Below, piece after piece: positions 23,262 to 34,689 of a stretch of DNA of 64,000 nt. Positions within the stretch are counted from its first letter, which is position 1. Every line of letters starts with the position of its first letter. The position numbers and the translations under genes were made by a program. Source of the stretch: Gigaspora margarita (Eukaryota > Glomeromycota > Glomeromycetes > Diversisporales > Gigasporaceae); contig WTPW01000400.1 in NCBI GenBank assembly GCA_009809945.1, forward strand, positions 132,670 through 196,669. The letters run 5' to 3'. Under the pieces are notes generated by a model. It was not told the origin of the DNA, did no database searches, and worked only from the letters and a program-made list of their open reading frames with translations.

Positions 23262-24832
23262 GTGCTAAACAAGTTTACTTAGTGCATAAAGTTAGAATTA
23301 TTTAGTAAAATTTTATGAATTATAAGACTTTATAGAATTTTATTAATTAAATTTTATAAAATCTTATAATTCACAAATTTTTATTAATAATTCTAACTTT
23401 ATGCACTAAGTAAACTTATTCAGCACCTAAAAATATATTAAATTAGCTGAATTATTTTTTATTTTACTTGAATTTAGAGAACAGATGTTTAATTTTGGAT
23501 TTTTGATCAAAAAAGTCTAATTTCTCCAAATTTTTAAGTAAATAAAAAAAATTCAGCCAATTTAATGTATTTTTAGATGCTAAATATATTTACTTAGTGC
23601 AATATATTAGAATTAATTAGTGTAATCTTGTGAATAATAAGATTTTATAGAATTTATTAATAGAATTCTATAAAATCTAATTATTCACAAATTTTTATTA
23701 ATTAATTCTAATATTATGTACTAAGTAAAATTGTTTAGCACCTACAAATAAATTAAATTGGCTAATTTTTTTTTACTTGAAATTTGGAGAAAAACTGCTT
23801 AAATTTGACTTTTTTGATTAAAAATCCAAAATTATGCATCTATTCTCTAAATTTCAAGTAAAATAAAATAATTCTGCCAATTTGATGTAATTTTGGATAC
23901 TGAATAAGTTTATTAGTACAAGAGATTAGAATTAATTAATAAGAAATTGTGAGTTATAAGTTTTTAGAATTTTATTAATAAAATTCTATAAAACCTTATA
24001 ATTCACAAATTTTTATTAATTAATTCTAATTTTTATGCACTAAATAAACTTCTTCAGCATCTAAAATTCATCAAATTAGCAAAAGAATTTTTATTTTATT
24101 TGATTTTGGTTTTTTGATCAAAAAATTAAATTTAAACATCTTTTCTTCAAGTTTCAAGTAAAATAAAAATATTTGGCCAATTTAATGTATTTTAGGTGCT
24201 GAACAAGTTTACTTAGTGCATAATGTTAGAATTAATTAATAAAAATTTGTGAATAATAAGATTTTATAGAATTTAATTAATAAAATTCTATAAAATTTTA
24301 TGATTCACAAGATTTTACTAATTAATTCTAACTTAATGCACTAAGTAAACATATTAAATACCTAAAAATTAGTGTTGTAAAATTATGGTAATTTGTAAAA
24401 TTTGGTGATAAGTTACTGGTAAGTTACTTTAAGTTATTTAAGATAACTTACTGATAACTTATTACCAAATTTTATAAATTACCATAAATTTCCAACCCTG
24501 CTAAAAATACGTTAAATTGACCAAATGTTTTTTATTTTATTTGAAATTTGGAGAAAATATGCTTGAATTTGACTTTTTTGATCAAAAACCAAAATTAAAT
24601 CTATTCTCTAAATTTTAAGTAAAATAAAAATAATTCTGCTGATTTGATGTATTTTTAGATGCTGAATACATTTACTTAGTGCATAATGTTAGAATTAATT
24701 AATAAAAATTCATGAATTATAAGATTTTGTAAAATTTTATTAATAAAATTCTATAAAATCTTATAATTCATAAAATTTTACTAATTAATTCTAACTTTAT
24801 ACACTAAGTAAACTTGTTCAGCACCAACAAAA
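23262..24832. repeat. Five palindromic units of about 180 bp, period about 315 bp
   Basis: Each unit reads AAGTTTACTTAGTGCATAA ... TTATGCACTAAGTAAACTT around a TTATAGAATTTTATTAATAA core. Units lie at about 23262, 23575, 23890, 24190 and 24655. The linkers (TACTTGAAATTTGGAGAA ... TTGATCAAAAA ... TTCTCTAAATTTCAAGTA) are themselves inverted repeats. Hence every strand can form a chain of cruciforms. The fourth unit is followed by the inserted MITE at 24370. Confidence 0.85.
24370..24500. mobile_element. 131-bp hAT-like MITE nested in the palindrome array
   Basis: The ends TAGTGTTGTAAAATTATGG and (minus strand) CAGGGTTGGAAATTTATGG are bracketed by a perfect 8-bp duplication, CTAAAAAT (24362-24369 and 24501-24508). 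The interior pairs over almost its full length (GATAAGTTACTGG, GATAACTTACTG). Confidence 0.85.
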
Positions 24833-25184
24833 CATATAAATATTGAACTCAGACCAGTTCATAGACTTTGGACCAACCAGACTAAACTCAGACTTGACTA
24901 AAAAGTCTAAATATAAAAGTCCAAGTCTGGTTTGAAAATTGAACCAGACTCAGACTTGACTAAAGTCCAATTTAAGTCCAGTTCAAGTCCAGTTCATAGG
25001 AGCACTAGATTAGTTGTATTCTCATCTATATAACAAATATTTGAAACTTATAAATAGTTTCTTTGATCTAATACTTAAATAAAAAGGCCCAAACCCCAAA
25101 ATAGTAACTTGAATATATAAAAAAATGCAATCCATAATTATAATGAAGTTGAAATAACTACTATACTGCAGTTATATCAAATAA

Positions 25185-25707
25185 GGGGGCATCCATAAAT
25201 AACATTATGTACCCTACATAGTAGCTCTTGACCCCCCTCTGCTATATAAAAAAAATTTAAAAATCCATATGTTTATATATATAATTTTACAAAAACTTGA
25301 ATATATTATGACCCAGTGATCCAATTTGGATGATTTTGGTACCATTCGATTCGTCTCTATGAGACGAATCCAAAGGTATCAAAATTATTTCATTTGGATC
25401 ATTGGATCACGAATTATTAACGAAATACTATTGATTTTATAGTAATTTTATAAGAAAACATAATAACCAATAGTATTTTGTTAATACAATGTGATCCAGT
25501 GATCCAAATCAAATGATTTTGGTACCATTCGAATCCACTCCTTGAGACAATTCGAATAGTACCAAATCATCCAATTTGGACCACTGGATCAAGTTTTAGA
25601 CAAATTTTTATAAAAAAATTGCTTTATGTTCTGGGGGACCCCCTACATATCAGAAAATTGTTATATTTTGGGGACCCCCAAGCATAACATTATTTATGGA
25701 TGCCCCC
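25185..25707. mobile_element. PIF/Harbinger-like MITE
   Basis: The ends GGGGGCATCCATAAATAACA and TATTTATGGATGCCCCC are inverted and flanked by TAA on both sides (25182-25184, 25708-25710). A 3-bp TWA duplication with G-rich termini is the pattern of PIF/Harbinger transposons. The interior contains a second inverted system built on GATCCAGTGATCCAA and GATTTTGGTACCATTCGA. No coding sequence. Confidence 0.8.
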
Positions 25708-26003
25708 TAACTAAAATGACCCAAATGACTCAAATAACCAATGGATAGTTATTGGGTCATTTCAAGAATGAAATGATCTATTGGGCTATTTGAATTTTAT
25801 TAGTAGAAATAAAAATTTGATTAAATTATGAAATTCAAAGTTAACAATAATTCAAAATATTAAATATTTAATACTCATACTAAGATTTAATCAATTTATA
25901 ATTTTTTTAAGTTCATTTACTCCAGTTCTCAAAAGTAATATTTACCTTTAAACAAATGTATTATCTAGTACATTAATATACTATTAATACTACTAAGCCC
26001 AAT

Positions 26004-27195
26004 TAGTGTTCCACAAATCCAATCCAAGGAGCCAGATCCGATCTGGATCCAGTGTTCAAATTGGATCTGAATCAATGATTTATAAGTACTATCGAATCTG
26101 GATCCATATTGGGATCTGATTCAGTAGATCTGTTTGGATCCATTCTAATAATAGGCTAGATTCTGATTGGCTTATATTACTAAAAAAATGTTCTCTTAAC
26201 TAAGACATCTAATTTTTTTATCTCTAAACTGTTAAATAAACTTTGAATGCCTTTTTAAGTTTTTTATGGCTTCTAAGTTTTCTAAACTTTCTAAATTTTC
26301 TAAACTTTCTAAACTTTCTAAACCTTCTAATCCCTAAAGATTATAAAAAAAAGGGATGTTATGATAATAAATTTTAGATTTAAAGAACTTTGTATTATGC
26401 ATTATGATGTTGAACAAGAAACTTTTTTAAAAGAAACCTTTTCTGATACAGAAGAACTTTTTGATATTTAAGGTCATGGTGGAAAAAACTAGATGAACTG
26501 TATATATATAACAAAATTATTTTTCAATAGTTCTAAATCATGCAATTATTTTGCTAAGTTCATATTTAAGTCATACTTGAGCAGGTATACTGAGTTGCCT
26601 GCTGATTTAAATAAATCATTAGAGATTAAACCAGATAAGTATTAAGAAGTTGTGAAAACATGGGCAGATATGAAAAATTGAACAAAGATAATCTTTTGCA
26701 AAAGCAGCTTGTAGTATGCATATACTTGAAAAATGCTTCGAAATTAGTGAATAATAATTGATATATCCATAATAATGTTATTTTTTTATAATTTTATTTA
26801 AATTATAAGATATTCGCTTGGAAAATAAATTGGTCCAAAGTTCCTTTAAAAGTTATGACATTGATTATTAATGATTTGAAAATAATAATTAAAATTATCA
26901 TAATAATTTCATAATGATTAAAGAAATATTGTAATGATTAAAAAAATATCACAAATTAAAAAATATTGTAATAATTAAAAAAAATTGGCATAATTAAAAA
27001 AATAATTAAAAAAATACCAAAGCGATTATGCAAATAAGTGCATATTTAAAAAAAAGCATTATCTATCATCAGATCTGGATCTGGATTCAGATCTTTCTTG
27101 TTCAGATCTGAATCTGGACTTGGATTCAATATGGTTTTCAGATCGGATCTGGATCTTTAAAAATATCTGTCCGATCTGATCTGTGCAGAACACTA
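26004..27195. mobile_element. hAT-like element, about 1.2 kb
   Basis: The ends TAGTGTTCCACAAATCC and (minus strand) TAGTGTTCTGCACAGATC are flanked by a perfect 8-bp duplication, AGCCCAAT (25996-26003, 27196-27203). Subterminal GATCTGGATCC-type words occur in both arms. A CTTTCTAAA microsatellite lies at 26265-26325. Weak coding-like text around 26340-26700 is interrupted by stops, so any transposase is dead or absent. Confidence 0.8.
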
Positions 27196-27203
27196 AGCCC
27201 AAT

Positions 27204-27784
27204 ATATTAATACATTTTACTTATTTGCATAGGTAATTTAAACCAAAAATGAACTCTGATTTTGTAGATAGAGTTAGTATGTAAGATAAAAATTTGGGTT
27301 ATAGTAATGCTTACTATATGTAAAATTTCATTTCTATTATTTTTAATTAGTGGACCAAGATTGATTTAGATATTAGTTTTTGCTTGTATATGTTTGCATT
27401 CTTTGTTAGGCTGATTAGTTATTTTTTCTCTAGGAGTTTGTATTACCCATACAAGTAAGTAGATACCATGTTGATGTACTATCTAGAATTTTATAATTCT
27501 TACCCCTTAACACATATTGTACTAACATGTTAATAGGCATTATATCACTACTAATAACCCAAAAGCCTTCAAATAACCCTGGTTATTTGCAAATGACCAT
27601 GGTCATTTGGTCACAAGTCATTTGCAAATGACTCAAAATTCAAATAACCTATAATGATCAGTAATTTCAGAATTATTTGAGGTCATTTAAAAATTTTTCA
27701 AATGACTAGTTCATTTACTATCACTATTATATTGTGATCATTGAATTTATAGAACTCAAAAAATTTTTTTTTCCTGTGTCAAAG
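27204..27784. other. Repeat-rich spacer
   Basis: Words such as CAAATGAC, AAATAACC and their complements are concentrated at 27540-27730, as they are at 25710-25800. Two diverged fragments of one unnamed repeat seem likely. No gene. Confidence 0.35.
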
Positions 27785-29385
27785 TTACCACTATGGGAAA
27801 AGGCTTTTATTCAAGCAACCAGATTAAGGGTGCCTCTTTGAGTGCCTGATTTTTGTTACATTGATGAGAGTACAACTAGCCACACATACAACTTTTGGTT
27901 ATCTAATTTATGTAGTCCGCCTCGCCTGAAGGTTCTACACTAATTGCCATACCTACAACCCAACTAGGGTTGCCTATTTAAACCCTCTAGTCCATACTTC
28001 GCCTGTCAATCCTACTTGTATCACCAGTACAGTCCTTCACTACATAAGTCAGTCAAGGCCAGTCCCGAATAGTGTGTGGAATCCCTTTAGAACTAGTTTA
28101 TCCTTGTAGCACACTTGGTAGAGCAGTCCCTGTCCCACACAGGTATTATCTATGCTTCGGTAACTTACAAATCTGCATCACACTGACACTTGGGGTCAGA
28201 GCTAACCATTAAACCCCTACCATTACCTACTTCTGATCTTGTGAGGTTCACTCCAATCCTGATACCCACCACAACCTTCCTATCAGTCCTTTCTTAGTAT
28301 CCCCAAACTTCCAAACCAGTTAGCCTGGAAGGGTCAGTCAGCCTGGCTTTAAGTGCTGAATGAACTCCCTCTCCTTCGTACATGCTGCTGAAACATATGT
28401 TCTTTTCCTCCGGTATGACTCCATTGCCAGGTTGGTGGACCCCCCTTCTCGAGGGTCAGGAACCTGTAAAATTTTAGTTTTAAAAACTCAAAATTTTTTC
28501 TGATAACAATAAAAAATTTAGACAAATTTTAGCTTAAATTTAGTAAATTTTAGATAAATTTTGATTTAAATTTTGTAAATTTTAGATAAATTTTAATTTA
28601 AATTTAGTAAATTTAGATAAATTTGATTTAAATTTAATAAATTTTGATAAATTTTAATTAACTTTAGAAAAGTTTGATAGTTCATTCTTTTATTTTGTTA
28701 AAATACTTAATAATTTAGTATTTAAATTTTGCTGATTGTTATTAAATATAAAATTAGAAACTAAGTCATATAAATTTATGTCTCTATATCACGGCATCAA
28801 TATACTGTATACCTTAGAAGTTAAATAAGTTAAGTTTGTATAAAATTTTTATTAAAAATAAAATACGTATAACTAGGAATAAGCAAATCAAATATTTTTT
28901 GAATCTATTGCGGCCCACATTTTAGTTTACTGCTAATGCAGGCCAGAATTGTGAAATTCAGAAATATTTTGAAATTCTGAAATGTTCTACCTGTGCAGCA
29001 TCCCATTTCTATATATCACAAACTATAATATAATAAGGAAATTTTTAGAAAATTTTAGTTAAAATTGATAATTTTAGATATAAAATTCATCAGAATTTAA
29101 AAATTTTAGAAAATTTGAGTTGATACTTGAAATTTTAGATTTTTTGTGGAAATTTTAGATCTAAAATTTTATGGGTCCCTGTCAAGGGTCTTGTCCAGTT
29201 CTCTGGCTCCAGTTTCCGATACTTCAATTATAGTTAGCACTGTCAAAGATCTTTGCTACTTTCTTACTTGGGACTTTCAAATGGGTATCTATTTTCTGAT
29301 CCTTGGATTTTGTGCGCCCAGCAGCTCCCATTCAAGATGGTGTACCAAAGGACCTACAAGGAGAAATGGTACTATAACATAGGCC
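27785..29385 (-). repeat. SINE-like repeat X, copy 3 (least decayed), split by a hAT-like element
   Basis: On the minus strand this runs from about 29385 to 29182, then continues from 28456 to 27785 beyond the insertion at 28457-29181. Blocks CCAACCTGGCAATGGAG, AGAACATATGTTTCAGC, CTGGTTTGGAAGTTTGGGGA and GGGTTTAAATAGGCAACC correspond to copies 1 and 2. It is much richer in G and C, so it is either younger or spared the C-to-T decay that affected the others. A frame at 29146-29382 is incidental. Confidence 0.7.
28457..29181. mobile_element. hAT-like element nested in repeat X
   Basis: The left end is CAGGAACCTGTAAAATTTTAG-like and the right end, on the minus strand, is CAGGGACCCATAAAATTTT. 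The flanks TCGAGGGT and TCAAGGGT agree at 7 of 8 bases. A 32-bp tandem array (AAATTTTAGATAAATTTTGA type) fills 28490-28680. No transposase is seen. Confidence 0.75.
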
Positions 29386-29389
29386 TATT

Positions 29390-29805
29390 TTTTCAAAATG
29401 CCACCAGTTGAATAGGCAGTTTTATATATTTAATTTAAATATATACTATTTTTATAGAATAATTTTAGACCAAATTTTTTATTATCTTGACTAAATAAAT
29501 TAATATCAATATAAAAAGACTTATTGCTAAGTTTATAGTTATTATAGTCTTAATCCACTATACTGATTATATTATTTGCTTAATTTGGTTTTAGTTCAAA
29601 GCATATACAGTAGTTCTATAATAATTTAGTAAGGATTTTTTAAATATCTTGTTCCAAGTTGAATTTAATTTTTTTAAAATTAGCAATATAGCACCAAAAT
29701 AGGTCTAGTAAAAGAAACCCAAAATTTTTTAACAATATTAAAATAATTAGTTTAAGCTATTAAAACTATTTAGAATTACTACTTTGTATTTATTTTAGAA
29801 TATAA
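29390..29805. other. A+T-rich spacer
   Basis: No gene or clear repeat end between repeat X and the next pogo-like element. Confidence 0.4.
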
Positions 29806-29807
29806 TA

Positions 29808-31160
29808 CAGTATACTCCCATATAATTACTTTTTATATAGTTACAAACTCTATAATTACACCAAAAAATAATTTATTTTTTTATATTAAAAATACCTCAA
29901 TACAGTAACAATTATATTATAATCATTTTTACATTTTTTAAGAATTTTTTTGGCTTATTTTAATAATAAATTACCTCTTCTACTTCTTTACAATAACATT
30001 TATATATGGTCATAGATGATTGCTATATAGAAAAGTTATATTTTAATAATTAAATCAACTTTTATACAATAAATAAAATTGTTCAATTAATATTGTTTTT
30101 TATTTTACTTATCTATGAATATATCTAAAAATTTGTGAACTTTTTTATAGAAAAGTAAAATCAAAAAACATATTAATGAAATATCAACCTATTTATATAA
30201 AAATTTCATTTTAGTGTATTTTGTTGACCAATTTTTTTTATTGTATAAAAATTGATTTACTTAGTATATTTTGTAATGTTCATATATAAAAATTTTTTAA
30301 AATTTATTTTAAAAAATTTTTATATACGATTATTAAGCATTGTTGTATATAAAAGTCAAAATAATACTAAGTAAATAGATTTTTATGCAATAAAAAGTTG
30401 TTTGAAATACACCTTATATAAAAATTTTTATGCAAACTGGATTACATTTTTATTAGTACTGCTTTTCATTTTATGTACCTACGAATATAGCTAAAAATTT
30501 TGCAATTTTTTGTAAAAATGTAAAATAAAAAATGTATTAATAAAAATGTCAACCTATTAATATAAAATTTTAGTGTAGACGCATTTTCTCTTGAACAACT
30601 TTTTATATTGTATAAAATCTATTTGCATAGTATTATTTTGACTTTTATATATAGCAACTATCAATAATTATATATGAATATTTTTTAAAATAAAATTTAA
30701 AAATCTTTATATACAATTATAATTATTGCTATATATGAAAGTAAAATAATACTAAGCAAATCAATTTTTATGCATTGCTCAAAAAAACAAAATACATTTA
30801 TAAAATTTCATGTAATCAGTTGATATTTCATTAATATGGTTTTTTTTATGTTTCTACAAAACAAATTAAATTTTTTAGTTATATTCGTAAGTAAGTAAAT
30901 GAAAACAGACTAATAAAAAGTTATCCAATTTATGTAAAAGTTCTATGCTAAGTGTATTTTGTTTTTTTTTGAACAACTTTTTTATAGAATAAAGATCAAT
31001 TTACGTTGACTTTCCTAAATAACAACTATCTATAATTATATATAATTTTTTTTAAAATACCTTTATTAAATCACTTTTATTATATTAATTAATTATAATT
31101 TGTGCTTATGTAGAGGCACTTTTATAAAATTACATCTTATGATTATTGGGAGGATGACTA
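29808..31160. mobile_element. Large pogo/Tigger-like non-autonomous element
   Basis: The left end CAGTATACTCCCATATAAT and the right end (minus strand TAGTCATCCTCCCAATAAT) are each followed by TA outside. The 1.35-kb interior consists of inverted segments (AAATCGATTTTTATGCA-like text, AAAATTTTTAGC and complements) repeated several times. No transposase frame is found. Assignment rests on the TA target and terminal pattern shared with 19241 and 21930. Confidence 0.6.
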
Positions 31161-31162
31161 TA

Positions 31163-31919
31163 TTAAACAATTAATTTTTTGATATAAATTATATACTAAT
31201 AAATTTAATTGTTTGCTAAATAGTATTTAATTGTAGCAACCTTTTGTTTTTGTTAAATAATAAATATGAGCTTTTAATCTGATTATTTCTAAAATTATGA
31301 AAAATTTTAAAATAGTATCAATTTTGCTTATATTTTTGCAACTAATCAAAATTTTTGAATACTAGTTAGTATATCTAAATTATTTAATCTACTAGGTACT
31401 AATATAAGTTAGTTATGCTTATTTATTAATTTGCAATATACTCTAAAAATAATACTTCTAAAATTTGATATATAGACATTTATTATTTGTTAATCAATTA
31501 AATATAAGAATAAATCTCATGTTTACTAATTGCTCGCTCATATGATTCTGATAATATTTTTACTAATAATGTAATACTATAGGATATCTTTCAATTACCA
31601 ACAAATTATCATGGTATATCTTTTTGAAATTATTAGTATTTTTATATAGCAGAATTTATTAATTATTAATAATTCTTAATTACAAATAGTAGATATATAT
31701 GTATAATAGCATTGTGATATAAATAATTTGTTATACTAGATTAGTAAAATTAATTAAAATATGATGCATATTAAAAAATCATTTTTCATAGCACAAAAAA
31801 TTTTCTATTTAAAGTTAATATGCAATTTGAAAGATGACAGTTATAAAAGTAAGGTATCCCATTTTGATTTTCTTTTCTACGTTGTAAATTATCAAATATA
31901 TGAATAGAATTTGATTGGT
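31163..31919. other. A+T-rich DNA, no gene
   Basis: No supported feature. This may be part of the downstream flank of the recombinase relic. Confidence 0.4.
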
Positions 31920-32140
31920 CTATATTTATTTAAAGAACTTCTTGAGATAAATTTGTTGAAATTTCTTGAAATGGTTTGAATTTCTTGAGATGAATTGATA
32001 TGTTGAATTTCTTGAGATAAATTGATAGGATGGTTTTCTTGAAACATGTTGATCAGTTGGATTTCTTAGAATTGATTGATTGGTTGGATTTCTTGATATA
32101 AGTTGATCAGTTGAATTTCTTGAGACAAATTGCTTAAATT
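31920..32140 (-). repeat. 27-bp tandem repeat at the end of the recombinase relic
   Basis: About seven imperfect units of the type GTTGAATTTCTTGAGATAAA lie in the 3' coding end. On the minus strand each unit encodes roughly nine residues like SQEIQPINL. The recombinase frame had therefore acquired, or ended in, a Gln/Asn-rich repeat tail. Confidence 0.75.
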
Positions 32141-33180
32141 GGAATCATAAAGAGAAACTAAACTTGATATTTCTATTAATTTTTGTAACTTATTGGTTCT
32201 TTTATAGGCTCGGACCCCTTGCACACTATTATGCCAAGTAATATCCATTATTGTTTTTCCAGAATTTATTATCATGTAAGATCTGTGTTGCAGTCTTTCT
32301 TCCAGAATGATCTAACAATAAATTCTCAGGTACAGTAATTTTAGTATGTTGTCCAATTTTTTTCATAAACTTGTTGAGCCGATTTACACCATAATGTGTC
32401 TTTTTATCCCAAATACTAGTTTCTCTCTATTTTGGATTAACTTGTAATTACAGGTGTTCATCTGCATCAGCTAGACGTTTAGAAAGATATAATTGAAAAT
32501 CGCAACATGGTCCTTGAGTACCAGGATAATCTGCAAGCATTGGGATAATTTGTGCATTTCCTCCATTAATACCTCATTGATTATTTTTGGCAATGTATCT
32601 AATAAAATTAAATCCACCATCCTCCTGTTGTTTTAATTGATCAGCTTTAATATAGTAGTGTTCACCGCCACAGCATACAAATATTATAGCCTTCCAGAAA
32701 AAAATTCGGTAAATTAAATTTTCTGGTGTTAAAATCGTCATTGATTCATGCTGAAGGATATGTCTAACTTCTTCCAAACTAAGTGCATGAGCACCTTGAA
32801 TTTCGCCAAGCCTTTTTCTTGTAAATCGCTCATTTTTCCATGTAAAAAATGTCATAAATATCAGGAATTCATATTGATTATGTAAATTAATTCTTGGTAT
32901 TTTTGATGATTTCACTAAATGATGATTAATTAAATCAAGTGCTATTTTCAATGAATGAGCCTTATATTCTCGTCAATTTTGTTGTTTTGAAGGCGCTATG
33001 AATTCAACAATTTGTCTTTGAAGAACTCGAGTATCAGTAATCATTTCAATTGGAGTATCATGGCCTTGTAACTTGCGAAATGTTTCTAATCTTGTAATCC
33101 AATTTCGAGTTGCCTTAACAGTATTTTTTACAGTTCCCTTATTTTTATAATATTCAATTTTATTCTGTAAACGAGCTGGG
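31920..33180 (-). pseudogene. Crypton/DUF3504-type tyrosine recombinase relic
   Basis: Read from 33180 downward, several frames carry the parts of a tyrosine recombinase in order. The core-binding region contains KATRNWITRLETFRKLQG, then LDLINHHLVKSS, then the catalytic region. The box I segment reads CCGGEHYYIKAD where related proteins have an Arg in place of the second Cys. Next come NGGNAQIIPMLADYPGTQGP, DHSGRKTATQIL (the H-x-x-R box), and WHNSVQGVRAYKR with the nucleophile Tyr. Breaks include a TGA after AKNNQ, most easily a former CGA Arg codon, and further stops near 32965 and 32420. The enzyme family cuts and rejoins DNA and would move Crypton elements. This copy has lost the key Arg and cannot be active. 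The best open segments are 32574-32951 and 32066-32275. Confidence 0.75.
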
Positions 33181-33344
33181 TTCTTTATTTTCTAATAGTG
33201 AACGAGCAGTCCATAGAGGTAAAAATAATACGATTATAGTTAATTTATTTATATTCATATCATGACGTTATAAATTAAAAGCATATTTTAACGGACATAT
33301 TTTAATTAATCATCAGAAATCATATGAGCGTTAGTCTCCGTGGG

Positions 33345-33450
33345 ATATGTAATAGATATTTAATGTCAGCCTCGATATCATCAATTGCCATGTCGGAGCC
33401 GTGGGCAATTGGTGATATCTACGGTAATTCATTAAATATCTTTTACAAAT
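33345..33450. mobile_element. Short inverted-repeat element
   Basis: The arms GATATTTAATG...CGATATCATCAATTGCC and GGCAATTGGTGATATC...CATTAAATATC flank a short G+C-richer loop (ATGTCGGAGCCGTG). This is likely a MITE or a stable stem-loop. No target duplication is resolved. Confidence 0.55.
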
Positions 33451-33455
33451 AATAT

Positions 33456-34454
33456 AATAATTTTGATAGTCTTTAATATTCTTTTGTTATATATACTGAT
33501 ATATATACTGATATATATACTTGTTAAATGTAATATAAAAAAATAAAAAATTAAATAACAATAGTTAATAATAATTTTGTTTATATTAAAAAAATATGAA
33601 CTCTAACGATAATAATACTTAAAAAACAAGGAAGTTAGTAAAAAAATTTAACTATATTAAAAACAAATAATTATATATAAAATATCTAAGTGTAGTTCTA
33701 AATATTATTGAACTAGGTTTTTATTCTTTAAAAACTTATTTAACTTATGCTATATAACCCAATATTTATAAATTCCTAATAAATATATAGTTAAACTATA
33801 TATATATAATAAAAAACTATAATCTGCTTAATAAATTATATAGACAATTGGTCTCACTATAATAAATTTGGATCAAATTCTGATGATTTTATATCATTAA
33901 ATTATTTTTTAATAGCAGTAGCAAATGCTTATCCTAAAGCATATAATACTAAATTTTTGGTCATAAACGTTTGTCTTGCATTACAGCTGATCTTGAAGTT
34001 TTGTTGGTCAGCAAAATTTTCTAGCCTTAATCCTGGGGTCCGCATAATTCGTATAATTTTGCAATGGCCGGATCACAATTCTGGACATATAACATCCATT
34101 TCCTTCAAATCACATGATTCATATGATTCTGATTGTGAGTACTACTCATCATACAGACCATCCCAAGATTTCAAATTGACCGATCACGGCTTCATAATTT
34201 CTTGATGATATCTTATATCAAGGTGTTGATAAATCATGCTTTGTAGTATTCTCAAAACATCAAGTATATCAAATTCTTCTATAGTTGTAGTACTCCATTA
34301 ATATCGCTTATATCATAATAAACTCATTGTGTCTCTATACACAATACTTTATTTTAATCGATAAGAATTCTAATGACTGTAATCATAAGGTAGCTGCACG
34401 ATGCAGTCGAGGAACGTAAATAACGATTTTGTAATATATTCTTTTAACGTATTA
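33456..34454. other. Intergenic DNA, possible coding relic
   Basis: The segment at 33950-34205 is richer in G and C than its surroundings, but neither strand gives a recognisable protein. The rest is A+T-rich without features. Confidence 0.35.
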
Positions 34455-34684
34455 CTAGGAACCGGAAACCGGTATAAGTCCGGAGCTCATAATAATTTTA
34501 TTATGAAAGCGTTCGATAAGCCCTGAAAAATCTGGTCACGTACGCATCGCATTTTTCAGGGACGTTACAGACGGAAAATGCCGAAACTACGGTTTTGATA
34601 TTTCTATTATGAATGCATCAAAATCGGAATTTCGGTCATCAAAGCGCATAGAAATATAAGTCGTTCGCTTCGCTCCGGACAATA
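34455..34684 (-). mobile_element. Helitron-like non-autonomous element, copy 3
   Basis: On the minus strand it begins ATTGTCCGGAGCGAAGCG. It ends GCTCCGGACTTAT, then hairpin ACCGG-TTT-CCGGT and TCCTAG. It shares both termini with 8159-8327 and 11192-11800. Its interior holds its own fold (CCCTGAAAAAT ... ATTTTTCAGGG) and CCGAAACTACGGTTTTGA text. No protein is encoded. Confidence 0.65.
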
Positions 34685-34689
34685 ATCAA

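Larger units (their letters stand above)
23074..25007. mobile_element. hAT-like element made of five tandem palindromes
   Basis: The termini TAGTGCTCTTAGGTCCAGTT and (minus strand) TAGTGCTCCTATGAACTGG face each other, with flanks AACTAGTT and GATTAGTT matching at 6 of 8 bases. Subterminal GTCCAGTTCAAGTC-type words are repeated in both arms. The interior is the palindrome array at 23262-24832. There is no transposase. The weak target duplication suits an old insertion. Confidence 0.7.

Noticed and set aside
28115-28190. tRNA-like text GTAGCACACTTGGTAGAGCA on the plus strand
   Set aside because: No B box at the right distance and no cloverleaf. It lies in the body of SINE-like repeat X, and the same segment is decayed in copy 2.
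33957-34205. Plus-strand frame of 82 codons
   Set aside because: No domain, no exon signals and no coding support on either strand. It was left as part of intergenic DNA.
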